From: Alistipes shahii WAL 8301 | GTDB taxonomy: Bacteria > Bacteroidota > Bacteroidia > Bacteroidales > Rikenellaceae | DNA: 64,000 nt | Direction of reading: 5' to 3' | NCBI RefSeq assembly: GCF_025145845.1 | Contig: NZ_CP102253.1 | Coordinates: forward strand, 1,798,001 to 1,862,000 | Shown: positions 35,252 through 44,099 of the stretch, one piece after another | Position numbering within the stretch: position 1 is the stretch's first letter | Layout of the letters: each line of letters opens with the position of its first letter | Made by a program: the position numbers and the translations under genes | The notes under the pieces: generated by a model | Told to the model about the DNA's origin: nothing | Database searches by the model: none | The model's input: only the letters and a program-made list of their open reading frames with translations

Positions 35252-36078
35252 AACGATTCCTCCGCATGGCGGCTTCCGCGGCCTTCGTGCTGCTGCTGTC
35301 CGCCTGCGCCCGCCACAAGATCATCCCCGACGACACGCTGGCGCAGATTTTCCACGATGCGTTCCTCACCAACGCCTACATCGGCAGCGAGGGCGTGAAG
35401 ACCGACTCGCTGCGCATCTACGAGCCGATCTTCGCCCGCTACGGCTATACGACCGACGACGTGCACTACACCATCGGCAACTTCTCGAAGCGCAAGAGCG
35501 CCCGTCTGGGCGACGTGGTCGAGCGGGCCATCGAGATGCTCGAACGGGAGGGTAAGATCTATAACCAGGAGGTCGCCGTGCTCGACACGATCGACAACGT
35601 CGCCCGCCGCACCTTCACGCGCACGGTGCTCGCCGATTCGCTCATCCGCGTCGGGTCGCTGCGCGACACGGCCCGTCTGAGCTTTACGCTCGACGTCGAG
35701 CCGGGCGAATACAGCCTTTCGCTCAAATACCTCGTCGATTCGCTGGACCGCAACCAGCGGGGGCTGAAAGGCTCCGTGTGGCTCGAACGGCGCGACAGCT
35801 CGCGCACCAACGTCTACACCACGACCCTGCGGCGCAACCGCGAGGAGAGCTTCTCGCGCCGGTTTACGACCGACACGACGCACCGCCGCCTGCGCATCGA
35901 CTTCCTGACCTTCAACGCCAGGCCCGAACGGCCTTCGGTGACGGTCACCGACCTCAAGGTGGAGTACATTCCCCCGACCCGCACGGCCGTCGAAAAACTC
36001 TACGAACAGCAGCTCGACATCCGGATTTTCGCCGATGACTTCCTCCGCGCCGCGGCCATCCCGAAGGATAGCCTCTAA
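35248..36078 (+). CDS. DUF4296-like lipoprotein
   Basis: This 276-residue protein has a lipoprotein signal (AAFVLLLSACARHKIIPDDTL) and the DUF4296 region in residues 25-115 (LAQIFHDAFLTNAYIG, YEPIFARYGYTTDDVHYTIGNFSKRKS). A C-terminal beta domain follows. The function is unknown. It overlaps the permease gene by four bases, suggesting a shared envelope role. Confidence 0.82.
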   Translation: MKRFLRMAASAAFVLLLSACARHKIIPDDTLAQIFHDAFLTNAYIGSEGVKTDSLRIYEPIFARYGYTTDDVHYTIGNFSKRKSARLGDVVERAIEMLEREGKIYNQEVAVLDTIDNVARRTFTRTVLADSLIRVGSLRDTARLSFTLDVEPGEYSLSLKYLVDSLDRNQRGLKGSVWLERRDSSRTNVYTTTLRRNREESFSRRFTTDTTHRRLRIDFLTFNARPERPSVTVTDLKVEYIPPTRTAVEKLYEQQLDIRIFADDFLRAAAIPKDSL

Positions 36079-36388
36079 CCTGCTGTGGACGCCGCAGGGC
36101 CTCGTCCGGCATCCGCTCCTGACACTCGGGGCGGACGGCCGCGTGCTCTCTGCGGAGTGTTGTCCCGATCCGGACCGTCTCGCCGCCACGGAGTTCTATG
36201 CGGGGCTGCTGGTCCCGGATTTCCCGGCCGACTACCGCGCCGCGTTCGACGGCATGCGCGCCGCCGCATTGCCGCTTTCCGAACTGCTGCCGCGAATCGT
36301 GACGCCCGGCGGGGCGCTGGTCGTCATCTCGGGACTCGACTACGACTCGCTGCGGCTCACGCCGCAGTCGCAGATCCGGAAGTTGTGA
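36035..36388 (+). CDS. Reduced amidohydrolase-like protein (composite domain only)
   Basis: This 117-residue protein resembles the split beta-sandwich domain of metal-dependent amidohydrolases without their barrel. The first part (LLWTPQGLVRHPLLTLGADGRVLSAE, then EFYAGLLVPDFPADY) matches the N-terminal piece. The last part (TPGGALVVISGLDYDSLRLTPQSQIRKL) matches the C-terminal piece. The HxH metal site that normally follows the first piece is absent, so it is unlikely to be a hydrolase. It overlaps the previous gene by 44 bases. Confidence 0.55.
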   Translation: MTSSAPRPSRRIASNLLWTPQGLVRHPLLTLGADGRVLSAECCPDPDRLAATEFYAGLLVPDFPADYRAAFDGMRAAALPLSELLPRIVTPGGALVVISGLDYDSLRLTPQSQIRKL

Positions 36389-36518
36389 GGCTGCCGTATC
36401 CGGGCCGAACGTACGCCGTCCTCCTCCCTGAAGGAGAAACGGGGCGGGTTCGGATGGGCGAACAGGGCCGGAGGCCGTGGGAGCGGCGGCCGGCGGTCCG
36501 ATTTTTCGACTTCCGGGG

Positions 36519-37415
36519 TTATATCGGTAAATGCTCCTCGACCGTGCGCCGCAGGTGCTCGCGATCGAGGTGGGTGTAGATTTCGGTCGTGAGGATGCTT
36601 TCGTGCCCCAGCATCTCCTGCACCTGACGGATCGAGGCGCCGCCTTCCAGCAGGTGCGTCGCGAACGAGTGGCGGAAGGTGTGGGGGCTGATGCGCTTTT
36701 CGATCCCGGCCCGACGGGCGGCCTGCTTGAGGACCGTGAAGACCATCACCCGCGTAAGCTGTCCCCCGCGGTTGTTCAGGAAGACGATCTCCTCACCCGT
36801 CCGGACGCTCCGCCGCTCTTCGAGGTAGCGCTGGATGCGGTCGCGGGCCGTTGAACTGACCGGCACGATCCGCTGTTTGTCGCCTTTGCCGATCACGCGG
36901 ATGTACCCTTCGCCGAAAAAGAGGTCCTGCATGCGCAGCGACGTGAGTTCCGAGACCCGCAGTCCGCACGAATAGAGCACTTCGAGCATGGCGCAGTCGC
37001 GCAGCCCCTTCACGGTCGAGGTGTCCACGGCGGCGATGATGCGGTCGATCTCGGCGGTGGTCAGCACGTCGGGCAGCTGGCGGCCGAATTTGGGCGTCAG
37101 GACGAACTCCGCGGGCGACGATTCGATCTTGTCCGAGATCATCAGGAAGTTGAAGAAACTCTTGATGCCGCTCAACGCCCGGGCCTGCGAGGTCTTCTCG
37201 CGTCCCCGCTCGTAGAGCCACGCCATGTAGCGTTCGACCATCTGCGGTTCGACCTTGTGGGGCGCGACGTCCCACTGGCGCAGGATGAAGTGCGCGAACT
37301 GCATGTAGTCGCGCATGTACGATTCGACGGTGTTTTCCGAGAGCCGTTTCTCCAGTTTTATATAGCTACGGTAACGGCGGCCGGTTTCGTCCCACTTTTT
37401 TGTATTTTCTGCCAT
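36519..37415 (-). CDS. xerD: Site-specific tyrosine recombinase XerD
   Basis: XerD and XerC resolve chromosome dimers at dif. The 298-residue protein has an N-terminal SAM-like core-binding domain and a C-terminal catalytic domain. The latter has the catalytic set: Arg in CGLRVSEL, Lys in GKGDKQR, HTFRHSFATHLL, the His in LGHESILTTEIY and the final Tyr in IYTHLD. Length and motifs are those of a chromosomal Xer recombinase rather than a phage integrase. It is 131 bases from the neighbouring amidohydrolase-like gene and divergent from prmA. Confidence 0.93.
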   Translation of the reverse strand: MAENTKKWDETGRRYRSYIKLEKRLSENTVESYMRDYMQFAHFILRQWDVAPHKVEPQMVERYMAWLYERGREKTSQARALSGIKSFFNFLMISDKIESSPAEFVLTPKFGRQLPDVLTTAEIDRIIAAVDTSTVKGLRDCAMLEVLYSCGLRVSELTSLRMQDLFFGEGYIRVIGKGDKQRIVPVSSTARDRIQRYLEERRSVRTGEEIVFLNNRGGQLTRVMVFTVLKQAARRAGIEKRISPHTFRHSFATHLLEGGASIRQVQEMLGHESILTTEIYTHLDREHLRRTVEEHLPI

Positions 37416-37444
37416 CTTTTGGTCCGCTGAATCCGGGATTATTG

Positions 37445-37466
37445 TAACTTTGTCCGAACGAAGGTA
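37445..37466. promoter_or_regulatory. Divergent promoters of prmA and xerD
   Basis: TAACTTTG at 37445-37452 (plus) points to prmA, with TTTG 23 bases upstream, rather far. On the minus strand TACCTTCG at 37459-37466 points to xerD and differs from consensus at one base. Confidence 0.45.
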
Positions 37467-37483
37467 CGAAAATTTTACATAAT

Positions 37484-38314
37484 ATGGATTATACGGTTCT
37501 CCATATCGCGGTCTCCGACGACGAACAGGCTGAAATCCTGACCGCCGAACTGGCCGATTTTCCGTTCGAGAGTTTCGAAACCGAAGGCGGTCTGCTGAAA
37601 GCCTATATTCCGGCCGTGCGGCTCTCCGGCTGCAAGACCGATGTCGACGCCCTGCTGGCGCGCCGCGGGGTCGAAGGGCGTTATGCCGTCATCCCGACCC
37701 AAAACTGGAACGCCTCCTGGGAGAGCGATTTCCCGCCGGTCGACGTCGAAGGCCGCCTGCGCATCCGCGCCCCGTTCCACGATCCGGCTCCTGCGGGGGA
37801 GATGGAAGCGGTCGTGCTGCCCCGGATGTCGTTCGGTACGGGTCATCACGCCACCACGTGGCTCATGTCGCGCGCGGTGCTCGGCCTCGGAGTTGCGGGC
37901 CGCACGGGACTCGACATGGGCAGCGGCACGGGCGTGCTGGCGATCGTCGCCGCCAAATGCGGCGCGGCGCACGTCGACGCTGTGGACATCGACGACTGGG
38001 CGGACGAAAACTGCCGTGAAAATGTCGCCGCGAACGGTGTCGCGGACCGGGTCGAACCGATGCTGGGCGACGTAGGGCGGATTGCCGGGCGGCGCTACGA
38101 CTTCATTCTGGCCAATATCAACCGCAACGTTCTCGTGGCCGACATGCCGGCCTATGCCGCGGCGCTGGTCCCGGGCGGCGACCTGGTGATGAGCGGATTC
38201 CTCGAAGCGGACACTGCGGCCGTCACCCAAGCCGCTGCGGAACAGGGCATGGAGACCGTCGCGGCCGAAACCCGCGAGGGCTGGATGATGATACGTGTTA
38301 AAAAGAAGAAGTAA
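37484..38314 (+). CDS. prmA: Ribosomal protein L11 methyltransferase
   Basis: PrmA trimethylates ribosomal protein L11. The 276-residue protein has an N-terminal substrate-recognition part, the SAM motif DMGSGTGVLAIVAAKCGA near residues 146-163, the acidic motif DIDDWADEN and the LANINRNVLVAD motif near 211, all as in the family. It starts downstream of a promoter divergent from xerD and is followed by repeat copy A. Confidence 0.93.
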   Translation: MDYTVLHIAVSDDEQAEILTAELADFPFESFETEGGLLKAYIPAVRLSGCKTDVDALLARRGVEGRYAVIPTQNWNASWESDFPPVDVEGRLRIRAPFHDPAPAGEMEAVVLPRMSFGTGHHATTWLMSRAVLGLGVAGRTGLDMGSGTGVLAIVAAKCGAAHVDAVDIDDWADENCRENVAANGVADRVEPMLGDVGRIAGRRYDFILANINRNVLVADMPAYAAALVPGGDLVMSGFLEADTAAVTQAAAEQGMETVAAETREGWMMIRVKKKK

Positions 38315-38316
38315 TC

Positions 38317-38400
38317 CCGGTCGCATGCGATAAGTCCCCGCCGAGGCGGGGATTTAGGGGTGGGTCAGACTTGTAAACGCGGCGTTCCGCCGCGGGAACA
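38317..38400 (+). repeat. Dispersed hairpin repeat, copy A
   Basis: This lies between prmA and recO. Its core is GATAAGTCCCCGC-CGAG-GCGGGGATTTAGGGGTGGG, with the stem CCCCGC (38336-38341) and GCGGGG (38346-38351). It is followed by TCAGACTTGTAAACGCGGC and a second, GC-rich hairpin with the inverted arms CGCGGCG and CGCCGCG. Both segments recur, in inverted orientation, in copy B at 44.03 kb. Confidence 0.7.
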
Positions 38401-38447
38401 GCGGTCCGATCCGGAAAGCGTTCAGGAAAAGAGATTAATTCTGTGAT

Positions 38448-39173
38448 TTGAAAACCTACAAGGGCCGCGGCATCGTGCTGCATACGCTCAAATACGGCGA
38501 CACGTCGATGGTCGCCTACCTGCTGACCGATGTCGGAGGCCGCCGCAGCTACATGGTGCAGGGGGTCCGCAGCCGCAGCGGCCGGGGTTCGAAGCTGGCG
38601 CTGTTCCAGCCGATGTTCCCCGTCGAGTTCGAGGGGCTGGAATCCCCGCGGCAGCAGATGGACCGCTTCAAGGAGGTGCGCGCGGGGTTCGTGCTGCAAA
38701 GCCTTCCGTTCGATGTCCGGAAATCGACCATGGCGCTGTTTATGGCCGAGGTTTTGTACCGCCTCGTCCGGGAGAGCGAGCCGAACCGGCCGCTTTTCGA
38801 TTTCGTGTGGGGTTCGGCCGAGGCGTTGGACGCCATGGACGAAGGGGTGCCGAATTTCCACCTCTGGTTCCTGGCCAACCTGAGCCGTCTGCTGGGTTTC
38901 CGTCCCGGCAACGACTATACGCCGGGGGCGTGGTTCGACATCCGCGAGGGACTGTACAGCGTCGTGCGGCCTGCGCACCCGGGAGTGATGACGCAGGAGT
39001 GCGCCTCGTTGCTCGACCGGATGCTCTCCTGCGACGTGCGGCGTCTGGGCGACGTGGGGCTGAACCGCGACCGGCGGTCGGAGTTCCTCAACGCCATGCT
39101 GGCCTATTTCGGCTACCACCTCGACGCCATCAGCGCCGTGCAGTCGGTGCGCATACTAAAAGAGGTGTTTTAA
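38448..39173 (+). CDS. recO: DNA repair protein RecO
   Basis: RecO helps RecA load on gaps during recombinational repair. The 241-residue protein has the RecO N-terminal OB fold (YKGRGIVLHTLKYGDTSMVAYLLTDVGGRRSYMVQG) and helical C-terminal part; the zinc cysteines of some RecO proteins are not evident. The start is a TTG (38448), since the conserved N-terminus begins there and no ATG precedes it in frame. It lies after repeat copy A. Confidence 0.9.
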   Translation: MKTYKGRGIVLHTLKYGDTSMVAYLLTDVGGRRSYMVQGVRSRSGRGSKLALFQPMFPVEFEGLESPRQQMDRFKEVRAGFVLQSLPFDVRKSTMALFMAEVLYRLVRESEPNRPLFDFVWGSAEALDAMDEGVPNFHLWFLANLSRLLGFRPGNDYTPGAWFDIREGLYSVVRPAHPGVMTQECASLLDRMLSCDVRRLGDVGLNRDRRSEFLNAMLAYFGYHLDAISAVQSVRILKEVF

Positions 39174-39206
39174 CGTTAAATTCTAAAGATACAAGGGAAG
39201 AAGATT

Positions 39207-39581
39207 ATGAGAAAGATGTTGCTTGCGGCCGCAGCGCTCGCCGTAGCGCTCGCCGCCTCGGCCCAGGAGCCGAAATTCGATTTCAGGCGCGACTCGACCC
39301 GTACTTCGGGCTTCACGCTTCCCGATTCGCTGGCGCACATGTCGCCGTGGAAACCCGACTACAAGACGATGGCCCCGGTCAGGACCAAACCCACGGTGTC
39401 GATGACTTCGGTGGTGGTGATCCAGAAGGAGAACCTCCCCTCGCGCATCACCGTCATCGACAACAATACGCTGCGTCTGGGTCAGCATTTCAACCTCTCG
39501 AACGGTCAGGCCTGGAACTGGAGTCCTTTCCCCGACGCATTCCTCGACGCACGTACGCTTTCGTTCCCCATGCCGCGGTAA
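39207..39581 (+). CDS. Small exported hypothetical protein
   Basis: This 124-residue protein has a clear signal peptide (MRKMLLAAAALAVALAASAQ) and a soluble beta-leaning body with no recognised domain. It ends in the terminator hairpin region at 39606-39632. The nearest gene upstream, recO, ends 33 bases earlier. Confidence 0.7.
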   Translation: MRKMLLAAAALAVALAASAQEPKFDFRRDSTRTSGFTLPDSLAHMSPWKPDYKTMAPVRTKPTVSMTSVVVIQKENLPSRITVIDNNTLRLGQHFNLSNGQAWNWSPFPDAFLDARTLSFPMPR

Positions 39582-39605
39582 CGCCGTCGCAGGGCGTGTT
39601 GACGG

Positions 39606-39632
39606 AAAAAGGCCGGATTCGTCCGGCTTTTT
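39606..39632 (+). terminator. Terminator after the small exported protein gene
   Basis: The hairpin AAAAAGGCCGGA / TCCGGCTTTTT (39606-39632) has a TTCG loop, one bulged base and a U-run. It probably ends the recO-led transcript. Confidence 0.8.
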
Positions 39633-39700
39633 AGGTATTTACGCGTATTGATCCGCAGCGATGAAATTCCGAATTTTGCATCCGGAAAGAATCACTGCCA

Positions 39701-40768
39701 ATGAAACCGATTATTATACTGTTGTTGTCGCTGCTCCCGTTCGGGGCATTCGCCGGGGAACCGGCTCCCGCGTCCGCGGCGGGCGAACCCACCGTCGCCG
39801 AGCTTTCGGCCCAGCTCGAAGCGCTCAAAGCCAGGACTTCGACCTGGGATAAGATTGCAGCCCGCCTGCCCCGGATCTCGGGCTACGTGCAGACCGGCTA
39901 CGAGTGGTCGGAAACCTCCTCGACCTTCTTCATCAAGCGCGTGCGCCTGAACCTTGCGGGCGACATCGCCGAAAAACTCGACTACCGGGTGCAGATCGAG
40001 TTCTGCGGCCCGAAAATCGTCGACGCCTACATCCGCTACCGGCCTTTCGAACAGCTGAATTTCCAGCTGGGAGAGTACAAACTGCCCTTTTCGATCGAGA
40101 ATACCGACTACGTGCCCCTCAAGTACGAGTTCATCGAATACCCGCTGTCGCTGCGCCGGCTGATGGGCTTCAACGACGTGTGCGGACTCTCGGCCACGGG
40201 CCGCGACATGGGCGCCATGCTCTACGGCGGGTTCTTCAATCGCAAAGGGTACAGTGTTCTGGGCTACAACTTCGGCGTGTTCAACGGCGAAGGGCTGAAC
40301 GTCAAGGACAAGAACAAATCGAAGGACCTTGTGGCGCGGCTGACGCTGCGTCCCGTCCGGGGATTGCAGATCGCCGGTTCCTACTATTGGGGCGAGTATG
40401 GCTCCGACTACCTCAAGCGCGTCCGCTACGGTGCGGGCGCCTGCTACGACGAGGGACCGTTGGTCGTGCGCGCCGAGTGGATTTGCGGCACGACGGGGCT
40501 TCCCGCGGGCGGCGAACTCGACAGCGACGGCTGGTACGCCGTCGGCGGGTGGCGCGTGACGCCGTCGCTGATGTCCGTGGTGCGCTACGATACGTTCCTC
40601 GAAAACTCCTCGGAGAGCGCCTCGCGCCAGACCAACTACACGGCGGGCGTCGTGTGGCAGCCCGTGAAATACCTGCGCTGCCAGCTCAACTACACCTACG
40701 AAGATTATGCGTCCCGCGCCGCCGCCAACCGCAATGTGGTGTCGCTGATGCTCTCCGGAATTTTTTAA
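39701..40768 (+). CDS. Phosphate-selective-porin-like outer membrane protein (OprO/P)
   Basis: This 355-residue protein has a signal peptide (MKPIIILLLSLLPFGAFA), a short coiled-coil-like segment (VAELSAQLEALKAR) and a beta-barrel body with the OprO/OprP features ISGYVQTGYEWSETSSTFFIKRVRLNLAGDIAEKLDYRVQIEF and a C-terminal strand ending in Phe. It might allow passage of phosphate, polyphosphate or other anions; the substrate is not known. It precedes a YeiH-type exporter gene by 10 bases and may share its transcript. Confidence 0.88.
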   Translation: MKPIIILLLSLLPFGAFAGEPAPASAAGEPTVAELSAQLEALKARTSTWDKIAARLPRISGYVQTGYEWSETSSTFFIKRVRLNLAGDIAEKLDYRVQIEFCGPKIVDAYIRYRPFEQLNFQLGEYKLPFSIENTDYVPLKYEFIEYPLSLRRLMGFNDVCGLSATGRDMGAMLYGGFFNRKGYSVLGYNFGVFNGEGLNVKDKNKSKDLVARLTLRPVRGLQIAGSYYWGEYGSDYLKRVRYGAGACYDEGPLVVRAEWICGTTGLPAGGELDSDGWYAVGGWRVTPSLMSVVRYDTFLENSSESASRQTNYTAGVVWQPVKYLRCQLNYTYEDYASRAAANRNVVSLMLSGIF

Positions 40769-40778
40769 TTGAATTGCC

Positions 40779-42056
40779 ATGAAAAACTTTTTCGAAAAAC
40801 TCCGCGTCGAGGACTGGGTGGTGGTCTGGGTCTCGATCCCGCTGCTGCTGCTTGCGGCGCTCATCCCCGCCGACCTGCCGAGCGTGCCCGCGACCCTCGT
40901 GGGCGAAGTGGCGTGGTATAACATCGGCCTGCTGTTCGCCATCGTGCTGGTGGTGCTCTACGTCGGCTGCCTGCTGCTGCGGCGTCCCCTCAAGGGGTTG
41001 CTGCCGTCGCTGGTCGTGGTCTTCGCCGTTTCGCTGCTGGCGCAGGTCGTGGCCAAAATCCCGGCCGTCTCCTACTACGGCTTCGAGTCGGTCTTCTTCT
41101 CGGTGCTGTTCGGCCTGGTGATCCGCAACGTGTGGCGCGTCCCCGCGTGGATGAAGCCCGCCATTCAGGGCGAGTTCTTCATCAAGATCGGCGTGGTGTG
41201 CCTCGGCGCCACGATCCTTTTCAGCGACGTGATGAAATCGGGGGTCTTCGGACTCGTGCAGGCCTGCCTCGTGGTGGCCGTCGTGTGGTTTTTCGCCTTC
41301 CGCTTCTCGCGCCGCATGAAGGTCGACGAGCGTTCGGCGATGATTCTTGCGAGCGGGCTCTCGATCTGCGGCGTCTCGGCTTCGATCACCGCGGCGCGCG
41401 TGGTCGGCGGCGACGACCGGAAACTTTCGTATATCGTTTCGCTGGTGCTGATCGTCGTCGTGCCGATGATCTACCTCATGCCGTGGCTGGCGAACCTGAT
41501 CCTGCCGCACCTGTTCGCTCCCGAAGTGGCCGAGGAGGTCGCCGGGGCGTGGATCGGCGGCACGATCGACACCACGTCGGGCGTCGCCGCGTCGAGCATG
41601 ATCGTCGGCGAGGTCGCCAACCAGCACGCCGTGATCATCAAGGCGGCGCAGAACGTGCTGATCGGCGTGGTGGCGTTCTTCATTGCGCTTTACCTCTCGA
41701 CCCGCGGCGAGAAGGGCGGGCAGGCTCCCTCGCTGGGCATCGTGTGGGAGAAGTTCCCCAAGTTCATCCTCGGGTTCGTCGCCGCGTCGCTCGTCTTCAG
41801 CCTCTGCCAGTCGAACGGTCTCTTTACGTTGGGCGCCAAGGGCAAACTGCTCGAACCGGGCGTGGCGAAGATGTTCTCGACGGTCTTTTTCTCGCTGGCC
41901 TTCGTCTGCATCGGTCTCGACACGCGTCTCAAGGACATCGTCTCGAAGGAGAACCGCAACGTCCTGCGGTCGTTTCTCGTGGCGCAGACATTCAATATCG
42001 TCGTGACGTTCGTGATCGCTTGCCTGCTCTTCGGCCTGCTAAAGCCGGCGCTTTAA
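40779..42056 (+). CDS. YeiH family putative sulfate exporter (UPF0324)
   Basis: This 425-residue protein has about ten hydrophobic segments and the YeiH signatures IRNVWRVPAWMKPAIQGEFFIKIGVVCLGATILFSDV and SIMASSMIVGEVANQHAVIIKAAQNVLIGV. The YeiH family is annotated as a possible sulfate exporter; experimental support is limited. The two genes (porin and YeiH) might form an anion-handling pair. A long bidirectional hairpin follows. Confidence 0.9.
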   Translation: MKNFFEKLRVEDWVVVWVSIPLLLLAALIPADLPSVPATLVGEVAWYNIGLLFAIVLVVLYVGCLLLRRPLKGLLPSLVVVFAVSLLAQVVAKIPAVSYYGFESVFFSVLFGLVIRNVWRVPAWMKPAIQGEFFIKIGVVCLGATILFSDVMKSGVFGLVQACLVVAVVWFFAFRFSRRMKVDERSAMILASGLSICGVSASITAARVVGGDDRKLSYIVSLVLIVVVPMIYLMPWLANLILPHLFAPEVAEEVAGAWIGGTIDTTSGVAASSMIVGEVANQHAVIIKAAQNVLIGVVAFFIALYLSTRGEKGGQAPSLGIVWEKFPKFILGFVAASLVFSLCQSNGLFTLGAKGKLLEPGVAKMFSTVFFSLAFVCIGLDTRLKDIVSKENRNVLRSFLVAQTFNIVVTFVIACLLFGLLKPAL

Positions 42057-42126
42057 GGACGCGCTTTCAGGGGCGGTGGCAGGGCGGCCCTTTCCCGGTC
42101 CGGCTCTGCACGGCTCCCGGTCCGGT

Positions 42127-42166
42127 CACGAAAAAAGGCTGACGAAACCGTCAGCCTTTTTTCGTG
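42127..42166. terminator. Bidirectional terminator between yeiH and ygiQ
   Basis: A perfect 18-bp stem (42127-42144 with 42149-42166) with a 4-base loop sits between convergent genes and includes T6 on each strand. The end of the ygiQ frame runs inside the hairpin. Confidence 0.88.
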
Positions 42167-43959
42167 AATTTCCGTCCCGGCCGGAATCCCGGGCCGCTCT
42201 TTCCGCGGGTCTCTTTCCCGCGTGCGGGATGGCCTGCGCCCGGTTGCCCCATGGCCGGCTTTTCGCCGAAGAAATACGCCTTTTGCCGCCGCTTCTCGTC
42301 CTGCGAGCGGGCGACATAGACTTTCTCGTGCGTGTAGGGGTTTTCTCCCGTGTAGAACATCACCGACGAGAGGGTCATCGGCGTGGGCGTGAGGTCCTGC
42401 ACCTGCTCCAGATTGAAATGCAGCTTTCCCAACACCTTTCCGGCCAGCGACTGCATGTCCCGCTCGGTGCATCCCGGGTGCGAGGAGATGAAGTAAGGGA
42501 TCAGCTGATAGGGCAGATGTTCCTGACTGCAAATGCGATGGAAGTCGGCGGTCAGCCGCTCGAAGAGCGCGAACGGCGGTTTGCGCATCAGGTGCAGCAC
42601 GTTGTCCTCGGTGTGTTCGGGCGCCACTTTAAGCCGTCCCGAGGTGTGATGCTTCAGCACAGTCTCCAGATAGGGCGAGCGGTCGAACAGGTCGTAGCGG
42701 ATGCCGCTGCCGATAAAGGCCTTCTTGACGCCCTTGACGGCCCGGATTTTTTCATACAGGGCCAACAGCGGCCGGTGGTCGTTGTCGAGATTGGGGCACA
42801 TCTTCGGGTGGAGGCACGACGCCCGGCGGCACTTGCGGCACAGCTCCCTGTCGCGGCCGCCCATGCGGTACATGTTGGCCGAGGGTGCGCCGACATCCGA
42901 GAGATAGCCCTTGAAACCGGGCGATTTCACCACATGCTCCACTTCGGCGAGGATCGACCGCTCGCTGCGCGAATTGATGAACTTGCCCTGATGCGCCGAA
43001 ATGGTGCAGAACGAGCAGCCGCCGAAGCAGCCGCGGTGGATGTTGACCGAATGGCGGATCATCTCCCAGGCCGGAATGTCGCCCTTGCCCGCGTAACGCG
43101 GATGCGGGGCGCGCTCGTAGGGGAGATCGAACGAGTGGTCGAGTTCCTCGGTCGTGAGCGTCGTGTTGGCGGGCGTCACGACCACGCACCGGTCGCCGAC
43201 AGCCTCCACGAGTGTCGCAGTGGGTTCCATCAGGTTGCTCTGGGTCTCGATGACGGTGAAGTTCTCGCCGAAGGCGGTCTTGTCGGCCAGACACTCCTCG
43301 TAGCTGCGGAGGCGGATCGTCGCGGCGGGGTCGAGCCGCGCGACGTAGCTTTCGTCGGAGAGGAACGCCACCTGCCGGATTTTGCGCAGCAGTTTGGCGT
43401 TATAGCCGTTGCGCATCGCCCGGGCCACCTGCTGCACGACCCGTTCGCCCATGCCGTAGATCAGCAGGTCGGCGCCCGATTCGGCCAGGATGGAGGGTTT
43501 CAGCGCGTCGCTCCAGTAGTCGTAGTGGGTCAGGCGGCGCAGCGAGGCTTCGATGCCCCCGATGACCACCGGAACGTGGGGGTAGAGGCGCTTGAGGATC
43601 TGCGAATAGACCGTCACGGCACGATCGGGGCGGAATCCCGCCTTGCCGCCGGGCGTGTAGGCGTCGTCGTGGCGCAGGCGGAGGTTGGCGGTGTAATGGT
43701 TGACCATCGAGTCCATCGAGCCGCCCGAAATGCCGAAAAACAGGCGCGGAGCGCCCAGTTTGCGGAAGTCGCGCAGGTCGTCGCGCCAGTTGGGCTGGGG
43801 AACGATCGCCACGCGGTAGCCCTCGGCTTCGAGCAGGCGTCCCACGACGGCCGCCCCGAAAGCCGGGTGGTCGATGTAGGCGTCGCCCGAGAAGAGGATC
43901 ACGTCCAACTGATCCCATCCGCGTTCGCGGACCTCCTTGATGGTCGTAGGTAAAAACAA
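42151..43959 (-). CDS. YgiQ family radical SAM protein
   Basis: This 602-residue protein has the N-terminal MFLPTTIKEVRERGWDQLDVILFSGDAYIDHP region, the radical-SAM cysteine motif RGCFGGCSFC near residues 312-321, and a DUF3362-like C-terminal part. Radical SAM proteins cleave SAM to make a radical; the YgiQ substrate is not settled. It starts downstream of repeat copy B. Its last residues, KFTKKG, are read from the terminator hairpin. Confidence 0.93.
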   Translation of the reverse strand: MFLPTTIKEVRERGWDQLDVILFSGDAYIDHPAFGAAVVGRLLEAEGYRVAIVPQPNWRDDLRDFRKLGAPRLFFGISGGSMDSMVNHYTANLRLRHDDAYTPGGKAGFRPDRAVTVYSQILKRLYPHVPVVIGGIEASLRRLTHYDYWSDALKPSILAESGADLLIYGMGERVVQQVARAMRNGYNAKLLRKIRQVAFLSDESYVARLDPAATIRLRSYEECLADKTAFGENFTVIETQSNLMEPTATLVEAVGDRCVVVTPANTTLTTEELDHSFDLPYERAPHPRYAGKGDIPAWEMIRHSVNIHRGCFGGCSFCTISAHQGKFINSRSERSILAEVEHVVKSPGFKGYLSDVGAPSANMYRMGGRDRELCRKCRRASCLHPKMCPNLDNDHRPLLALYEKIRAVKGVKKAFIGSGIRYDLFDRSPYLETVLKHHTSGRLKVAPEHTEDNVLHLMRKPPFALFERLTADFHRICSQEHLPYQLIPYFISSHPGCTERDMQSLAGKVLGKLHFNLEQVQDLTPTPMTLSSVMFYTGENPYTHEKVYVARSQDEKRRQKAYFFGEKPAMGQPGAGHPARGKETRGKSGPGFRPGRKFTKKG

Positions 43960-43999
43960 GATCGTGCGTTATTTGTTTTGTTTCGGTTGCATTTCTTGC

Positions 44000-44095
44000 A
44001 ACCGGTGTTGTTCGCGGCTCTGCCGCGTTTGCAAGTCTGACCCCACCCCAAACCCCTCCCTCGGGAGGGGCTTGTCGCATCGCGACCGGAATGCG
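44000..44095 (-). repeat. Dispersed hairpin repeat, copy B
   Basis: This lies between the ygiQ start and rluD. On the plus strand it reads GCGGCTCTGCCGCGTTTGCAAGTCTGACCCC and then the stem CCCCTCC (44053-44059) with GGAGGGG (44064-44070), and CTTGTCGCATCGCGACCGG. Compared with the reverse complement of copy A the flanks agree, while both arms of the stem differ and still pair. Confidence 0.7.
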
Positions 44096-44099
44096 GCGA

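Noticed and set aside
36519..37415. Considered as a phage integrase for the phage block
   Set aside because: Length, motifs and distance (16 kb, unlinked) fit the chromosomal XerD recombinase; it is not part of the block.
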